Source: Linum tenue (taxonomy: Eukaryota > Streptophyta > Magnoliopsida > Malpighiales > Linaceae). From it: a DNA stretch of 64,000 nt. The notes under the pieces are model-generated. The model was not told the DNA's origin. It made no database searches and worked only from the letters and a program-made list of their open reading frames with translations. Both the position numbers and the translations under genes were made by a program. Positions 58,661-64,000 of this stretch are shown one piece after another. The stretch is from positions 57,338,449 to 57,402,448 of the forward strand of contig CAMGYJ010000011.1 in assembly GCA_946122785.1 (NCBI GenBank), read 5' to 3'. Positions within the stretch are counted from its first letter, which is position 1. The number at the start of each line of letters is the position of its first letter.

Positions 58661-59382
58661 GGATGGTTTATAAGGTGTTGAATTGTTGATGGTCCAGAGC
58701 ATATTGTATTGATTGATTCGGCTGAGGATAGGTGTTGTTTTATTTTTCTCGATTTTATATTGTCTTAACATCTTCTTATAAATGCTGATCATGCCTTATT
58801 ATCAGGAAATTTAGACATAATTATTGTAGCGTGTCTCTTTACACATTTATCGGTACGAGATAAAATGATTTGGTGTGTGCAAAGTAGGTTCTCATTAACG
58901 ATTTTGCCATGTTGGTTATCCCGCCCATTAGCGATTCGCCACATATGGAATCAAAATTAGTTAGAGTTCTTAACTTCATCTTTCTTCATTTATTCTTTGA
59001 CTTGAACCAACATGTCTTTGCTCCGAAGGATTTTGGGTGGTAGTGGCGTGCTAAAGACAATCCGTCCAATTTAACTCTTCGTTAATTCCCCCTTTTCTTT
59101 TCTTTTTTGGTTGAATAATTACCCCTTTTCCACTCTCTCAGTCCCTGCCGAAGTTGAAACAATCCCCTGTGATATATTTATCGTTCATTTTAACCCTTCA
59201 CTTAATAAGAAAGCGAGATTATGCAAGATGGTCATCAATGTGATGTAGCTTAATTAGTTAATTGTCTGTTATTTGCTTAGTCAATAAAGTAGAGGTTTGT
59301 GGTTCGATACTTAGTGAGTATCAATTTTTAATTTATGTTTTGAAAAGCAAGTTATAATTTTAATTTATCAGCGTATAGGTAT
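58661..59382. other. AT-rich non-coding DNA
   Basis: Contains the second copy of the duplicated segment described at 57700-59410. No gene. Confidence 0.4.
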
Positions 59383-59536
59383 ACGATATTGTATAAGGTG
59401 TTGATGGTTTAGAGTACATGGTATTGGGTTAGTGTATTGATCTTCTCCATCCCTAAAATACGATATTGTATAAGGTGTTGATGGTTTAGAGTATATGGTA
59501 TTGGGGTAGTGTATTGATCATCTTCATCCCTAAAAT
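59383..59536. repeat. 77-bp tandem duplication
   Basis: ACGATATTGTATAAGGTGTT starts at 59383 and again at 59460. Both copies end in CATCCCTAAAAT. Confidence 0.9.
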
Positions 59537-59739
59537 TGAACAACAATTTCTAAACGAGGTCCCTACCGCCACATCATCAATTTTAGCAATTCATCACTTA
59601 ACAATTTCTATTCATCAACATCCCTAAATTATGCTAGCAATTGCCAAGGTGGGTTCCATTTTATATTTCAAAGGAAACACTTATTATAAATTGAAAGTTG
59701 GGGATGGAGATAGAAGAAGGTGTTGTTGGTATACAGTAT

Positions 59740-60485
59740 AAGGTCTTGAAGGTTATGGTATAAGGGAGGAGCAAGGTGTTGATGGTTTAAAGTATATATG
59801 TTATTGATTGGTTACGGTATAAGCCTATAATGTGTTGTTATTGTTGTAGAGTATATGGTATTGATTGGTTCGTGTATTAGGGTTTGGTTTAAGGTTTAGG
59901 GTTTAGGGTTTAGGGTTATGATTCAAGTTAGAATAACATAAACCAGATCAATAGAGTAATGTTGGTAAACGAAAAAGTTAGTTAATCTACAAATTCAGAC
60001 TATTTATAAAAGTACATCCCCATTTCCCACCGTCAATTCCTAAACTTTTCCCTTAATCCGATGATGAAATACCTTCGATCCTCGTCGCGTGCGTGTCACC
60101 CAATCAGATATTGCCGAATTCGGAAAGTCGCTTTTGCCCATAACCAATGCTGGCGTTACCAAGGCCGAGGCAGTGGTAGGGAGTGTAATTTTCAGTAAAT
60201 GTGAAGGGAGGGAAAGTAAAAGTAATTACGAGTCAATCTATAAATTCGTTAATCAGTGAAGGAGAGACCGTGCTCCGAAACCCGAGTGGCACTCATCTCC
60301 TGCTGCTGTTCGTTCCTCCTCCTCTCAATCCCTGAAAAGAACCCTTTCTTCCATCTTCTCAATATGAAACTCCGAAAATCAACACCATCCGCCTCTTCGT
60401 CCTCCTATCCCATGCTTTATTTTCGGGTGCAGTGGTAATGATGAGACTGCGTATTATTTTAGATCTCATTTCCTTTCATTATGTC
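59740..60485. repeat. Segmental duplication, copy 1
   Basis: Matches 63107-64000. Shared landmarks are GCGTGTCACCCAATCAGATA, TACCAAGGCCGAGGCA, CTCCGAAACCC and TTCCTCCTCTCAATCCCTGA. Short open frames occur in both copies but do not match any family I know. A duplicated 5' end of a gene is possible but unproven. Confidence 0.85.
59893..59916. repeat. Short interstitial telomere-like tract
   Basis: About three GTTTAGG units. Plant-type telomere motif but far too short for a telomere. Confidence 0.8.
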
Positions 60486-60891
60486 ATTGTTAGATCATGA
60501 CTGTTAAACTAAATCCTTCGTTGTATTGTTTCTCCTTTTCTCTCCATGCAGGGTCTTTGTTAGAGGCAGGGAGGGGAGCAATGACAATAAGTCGCCGTTT
60601 GAATATCGCCGAAAGAATCATCACATGTTGTTGCGATTCCATAATAGGTGTTGTGGAACCCTACGTCATGTGGTGGTTCTTTTGCGCCATATTGACGCGT
60701 ACTTGTTGATCATGCTCCCAAAATGTATACAAGATAGGAAAGTTGCCATATGTATAATAGGATAAAATAGGGAGGGAAAGTACAGCTTTTTGTTTTTGTT
60801 GGACTCTATGTAACATTTGTTTATATTTGTATACTGTTTTGTTATTTTTTCTTCTGCTTCTCTCTTCGCTTCCATGGAGGCTTCCAAAAGT
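60486..60891. other. Non-coding DNA after duplication copy 1
   Basis: Continuation past the point where the second copy is cut by the window end. No domain in the small open frames. Confidence 0.35.
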
Positions 60892-61095
60892 GTTTGAGAT
60901 CTTCTAAATCTGCGAGGGATCCTCCACACCCAATAAAAATACTGTACTTTGTACTATTAGCGTTTGAGATCTTCTAAATCTGCAGGGGATCCTACACTCC
61001 CAATAAAAATACTGTACTTTGTACTATTAGCGTTTGAGATCTTCTAAATCTGCAGGGGATCCTACACTCCCAATAAAAATACTGTACTTTATTTG
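60892..61095. repeat. Three 70-bp tandem copies containing AATAAA
   Basis: Units start at 60892, 60962 and 61032 with GTTTGAGATCTTCTAAATCT. Each contains CCCAATAAAAATACTG. The second and third are nearly identical. The third diverges at its end. Confidence 0.93.
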
Positions 61096-61559
61096 TTGAC
61101 TACTGAGTCCATTTTTAGAAGTCTTTACGATTGGGCCAACCGGATTTTTTGCCGGATTTCGAACTCTGCTCCTCTGTCGCCACATGCTCTACCCATTTAA
61201 TGAGTGCTCAAAATTAGTGCAAAAAATACGATATAATAATTGGGGTTAATTGTATGGTTGGTCACTGAGATTACAAAAAACGTTCATGTTTGGTCACTGG
61301 AAATATTTAAATCCAATCTTGGTCACTCAAATTAGTTAAATGGTTCGAATTTGGTCACTCTCCGTCCAACTCCGTTAAATTTGTCTGATGTGGCAGTCAA
61401 CCCTCAAAGTTGACCGTTAACTCGGTGACGTGGCAATTAAAAAATAATAGATAAAATAAATTTTAACTTTTTACCATTTCCAACTCATTTTCACAATAAA
61501 GTAAAAAAAAAATTATTATAATCACTGTAGAAATCATCGGACGCTTCTTTGACCGAGGG

Positions 61560-61851
61560 ATCGAGGGTAAACACGCCGCAGCAGGCGTCGACGATGCAAT
61601 TTTTTTATTTTTGGGTTCTGGGCCGTCTTCTTCTTCTTGGGGATTGTAGAGGCTTGCTGTTGTAAAGCCTTGTCCAGGTTGTGGAGGATGTGGGTTTGGC
61701 GGGCGGAGAGCTCGTCGGGCCAGTGAAGGGCGGCGATGGCCAGGGCGGAATCCAAGATCTCCAACACTTTGGATTTTGGCTGCGACGGGAGATCCTCGGG
61801 CCCCATCCACGGCGGTAGACTGAGAGGAGCCGCCATCTTGATCAAAGACAC
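61560..61851 (-). pseudogene. Captured coding-like fragment of unknown origin in the Pack-MULE
   Basis: A minus-strand frame from about 61851 has protein-like composition (MAAPLSLPPWMGPEDLPSQP; then VLEILDSALAIAALHWPDEL). It runs into the left arm, where it ends in sequence copied from the FLZ segment in another frame. I do not recognise the family. It may be the N-terminal exon of a second captured gene. Confidence 0.45.
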
Positions 61852-61960
61852 TAGAGACAGAGAGAGAAGGAAAGAAGGGAAATCGCGTTGAGTGCTGAGC
61901 TTGCATAAATTGGGATCGAGGGAGGGAGGGAGGGAGAGAGTAGCTAGCTAGTGAGGAATT

Positions 61961-62323
61961 TTGGAAGGCCCACTGCGCTTCAGTGGTTGGAGATCTTGGA
62001 GAACCCATCCCCCCATCCCCGTACTGAAATCCACGACGTTCAGGTCGGACAATTCGGGTCTGGACGCCTCGAACTCGCCGCCGCAGCGGGTCTTCACCGC
62101 CGGCGAAATGGAGCTTTCCGAGGACTATACCTGCGTCATCTCCCACGGCCCCATCCCGAAAACCACTCACATATTCGAATTCGACGATTGCATCGTCGAC
62201 GCCTGCTGCGGCGTATTTACCCTCGATCCCTCGGTCAAAGAAGCGTCCGACGATTTCTACAGTGATTATAATAATTTTTTTTTACTTTATTGTGAAAATG
62301 AGTTGGAAATGGTAGAAGATTAA
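61961..62323 (+). pseudogene. Captured FLZ (FCS-like zinc finger, DUF581) gene fragment
   Basis: The frame contains SEDYTCVISHGPIPKTTHIF followed by DDCIVDACCGV. This is the conserved segment found upstream of the zinc finger in FLZ proteins, which act as adaptors of SnRK1 kinase. The zinc-finger half (FCS motif) is absent: the frame runs into the inverted arm and stops after VED. As carried it cannot make a working FLZ protein. Confidence 0.85.
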
Positions 62324-62552
62324 AATTTATTTTATTTATTACTTTTTAATTGCCACGTCACCGAGTTAACGGTCAACTTTGAGAGTTGACTGTCACATCA
62401 GACAAATTTAACGGAGTTGGACGGAGAGTGACCAAATTTGGACCATTTAACTAATTTGAGTGACCAAGGTTGGATTTAAATATTTCCAGTGACCAAACAT
62501 GAACGTTTTTTGTAATCTTAGTGACCAACCATACAATTAACCCTAATAATTG

Positions 62553-63106
62553 AATAAAAAAACTAGTTCTCAAGATTATTCAACTGAAATGTTGCACATG
62601 ATTTATTTAGAGTGCTTAAAAATTACCTTCAACTGACCATTAATGAGTGCATAAATTAAACGACACCGCAAGAGCCAACAGTCTTCTTATATACCAAACG
62701 ACTCGGCATAGGAGGACTTCCAGTTTCAGTTCAAGTTTCCAACACCGAGCAAATATATGGTCCCAATTGCCACTTCAGCAACTTTAACTATACATCAATT
62801 GTGACCGTGGGTCCTACTTAATTTTCAATGCAATTCAATATTAATTGGTGAGTGTGTTATATTAATTTGAGTTTTCTCTCAAGTTGTTTTTTGTCGTTGT
62901 GTTATTCGAATTATGTAAAGTATTATGATTGGAATTGTATATATGTGTGTGCTGCATGAAAATTTGCAACTGCATGAAAACATTCATCAGATGCAAATTT
63001 GCAACTTTTGTAATTGATCCCACATCAATGCAACTCACCATCCCACTTTCACTCCCTTGCCACATCAGCTTGCAATTCTCAAGAATTGCACCATTGGAGA
63101 TGGTCT
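62553..63106. other. AT-rich non-coding DNA
   Basis: No gene seen. Confidence 0.4.
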
Positions 63107-64000
63107 AAATAAGCAAGGTGTTGATGGTTTAGAGTATATATGGTATTGATTGGTTAGGGTATAAGCCTATAAGGTGTTATTGTTGTAGAGTATATGTTAT
63201 TGATTGGTTCGTGTATTAGGGTTTGGCATTGCAAGAAGAATTCCTAATTTAGCAATCTTGCTAGTTTAGAAAAAATATCCTAGGTGGCATTGCAATCTTG
63301 CTAAATAATGGTGCCACCTAGGATTCCACTAAATAAGCAATGGGATGGATTGGTTCGGGTATAAGCCTATAAGGTGTTATTGTTGTAGAGTATATGGTAT
63401 TGATTTGTTCGGGTTTAGGGTTTAGGGTTTAGGGATTCGGGTTTAGGGTTTAGGGTTACAATTACATATACCAAATCAGTAGATTAATTTTGGTAAACGA
63501 AAAAGTTAGTTAATCTACAAAGCCAGTCTAAAAACACATCCCCATCTCCCGCCGTCAATTCCTAAATCTTCCTTTAATCCGATGGTGAAAGAGCTTCAAT
63601 CCTAACCGCGGCGTGTCACCCAATCAGATATCGCCGTTTTCGGAAAGTTGCATTTGCCCCTAACCAGTGCTGACGTTACCAAGGCCGAGGCAGCGGTAGG
63701 GAGTGTGATTTTCAGTAAATGGGAAGGGCTGGAAAGGCAAAGTAAATTTATGAGCTCATTTATAAATTCTTTAATCAGAGAGGGAGAGACCATGCTCCGA
63801 AACCCAAGAGGCACTCATCTCCTGCTGTTGTTCGTTCCTCCTCTCAATCCCTGAAAAGACCCCTTTCTCCCATCTTCTCAACCCCGAAAATCAACCCCAT
63901 CCGCCTCTTCGTCCTCCTGTCCATGCTTTATTTTCGGGTGCAGTGGTAAAGATGAGACTGCATATTATTTTAGATCTCAGTTCCTTTAATTATGTCATTG
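63107..64000. repeat. Segmental duplication, copy 2 (cut by window end)
   Basis: Matches 59740-60485 in the same orientation, about 3.5 kb apart, and runs off the window. It differs by an insertion-like stretch at about 63225-63340 (a tract in which AGGTGGCATTGCAATCTTG-like motifs recur in both orientations). Confidence 0.85.
63411..63457. repeat. Interstitial telomere-like tract
   Basis: Five or six GGGTTTA units with one interruption, at the place that corresponds to the tract at 59893 in duplication copy 1. Confidence 0.85.

Larger units (their letters stand above)
57700..59410. repeat. Two diverged copies of a roughly 450-650-bp segment
   Basis: Landmarks in the same order: TGTCTCTTTACACATTTATC at 57792 and 58831; CAATTTAACTCTT at 57838 and 59068; TATCAGCGTATAGGTAT at about 58048 and 59367. 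Non-coding segmental duplication, with a hAT MITE inserted between the copies. Confidence 0.7.
61243..62543. mobile_element. Pack-MULE carrying gene fragments, 1301 bp
   Basis: A perfect 9-bp duplication TAATAATTG (61234-61242 and 62544-62552) flanks inverted arms of roughly 360 bp (about 61243-61602 and 62184-62543) starting GGGTTAATTGTATGGTTGGT. A 9-bp duplication with long inverted ends is the Mutator-like hallmark. The interior has no transposase but holds GC-rich coding-like sequence, including part of an FLZ gene. The captured sequence reaches into both arms. Confidence 0.92.

Noticed and set aside
59893..63457. Telomere proximity from TTTAGGG motifs
   Set aside because: Only a few units, interstitial and part of a segmental duplication.

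Overview
The window is nuclear DNA of a flowering plant, probably a eudicot. It has plant-type introns, an EP1-like apoplastic lectin gene, (TTTAGGG)n-like tracts, and a dense mix of Helitron, hAT, Mutator-like, CACTA-like, Copia and L1-type LINE sequence. I cannot name the species. There are no bacterial operons, CRISPR arrays, rRNAs or tRNAs that I can support.

Positions 1-24024 read best as the 3' part of one very large autonomous Helitron. It holds the 3' end of an RPA70-like gene (A, 31-3183), an open RepHel gene (HUH/two-tyrosine Rep nuclease plus PIF1-like helicase, 4304-9060), a short reverse-strand OB-fold gene (F, 10887-10360), and four more forward RPA70-like genes (B 13.4-15.2 kb, C 15.66-17.53 kb, D 18.83-20.90 kb, E 21.73-23.79 kb). 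Only about 200 bp after gene E there is a textbook Helitron 3' end: a CCCGC/GCGGG hairpin, an 8-nt spacer, CTAG, then T. Expected roles are nicking and rolling-circle strand transfer for RepHel and single-strand DNA binding for the RPA-like proteins. The 5' end lies outside the window.

From 24025 to 31173 there is one ordinary host gene, an intact intronless EP1-like glycoprotein (25810-24482, minus). Around it are two hAT-type MITEs, a 1028-bp hAT-like element with a perfect 8-bp duplication, minisatellites and a 100-N assembly gap (27537-27636).

From 31174 to 43600 transposons are nested. A Mutator-like element with roughly 450-bp inverted arms was split by a Copia retrotransposon (31885-36866) with near-identical LTRs but a frame-broken gag-pol. 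Palindromic repeats, a LINE fragment, a CACTA-like element (40604-42597) and an (AT)n tract follow.

From 43600 to 57000 there is one intact host-type gene, a tandem ubiquitin-fold protein (44974-44276, minus). The rest includes a decayed L1 LINE cut by an LTR retrotransposon end, a hAT transposase remnant, and a nearly complete L1 LINE (51898-56611, minus) with a 15-bp target duplication and a TAATG stop/start overlap. That LINE sits inside a small inverted-repeat element.

From 57000 to 64000 the sequence is non-genic and built of tandem and segmental duplications. It carries a hAT MITE (58219-58652) and a Pack-MULE (61243-62543, perfect 9-bp duplication) that holds a piece of an FCS-like zinc finger (FLZ) gene.
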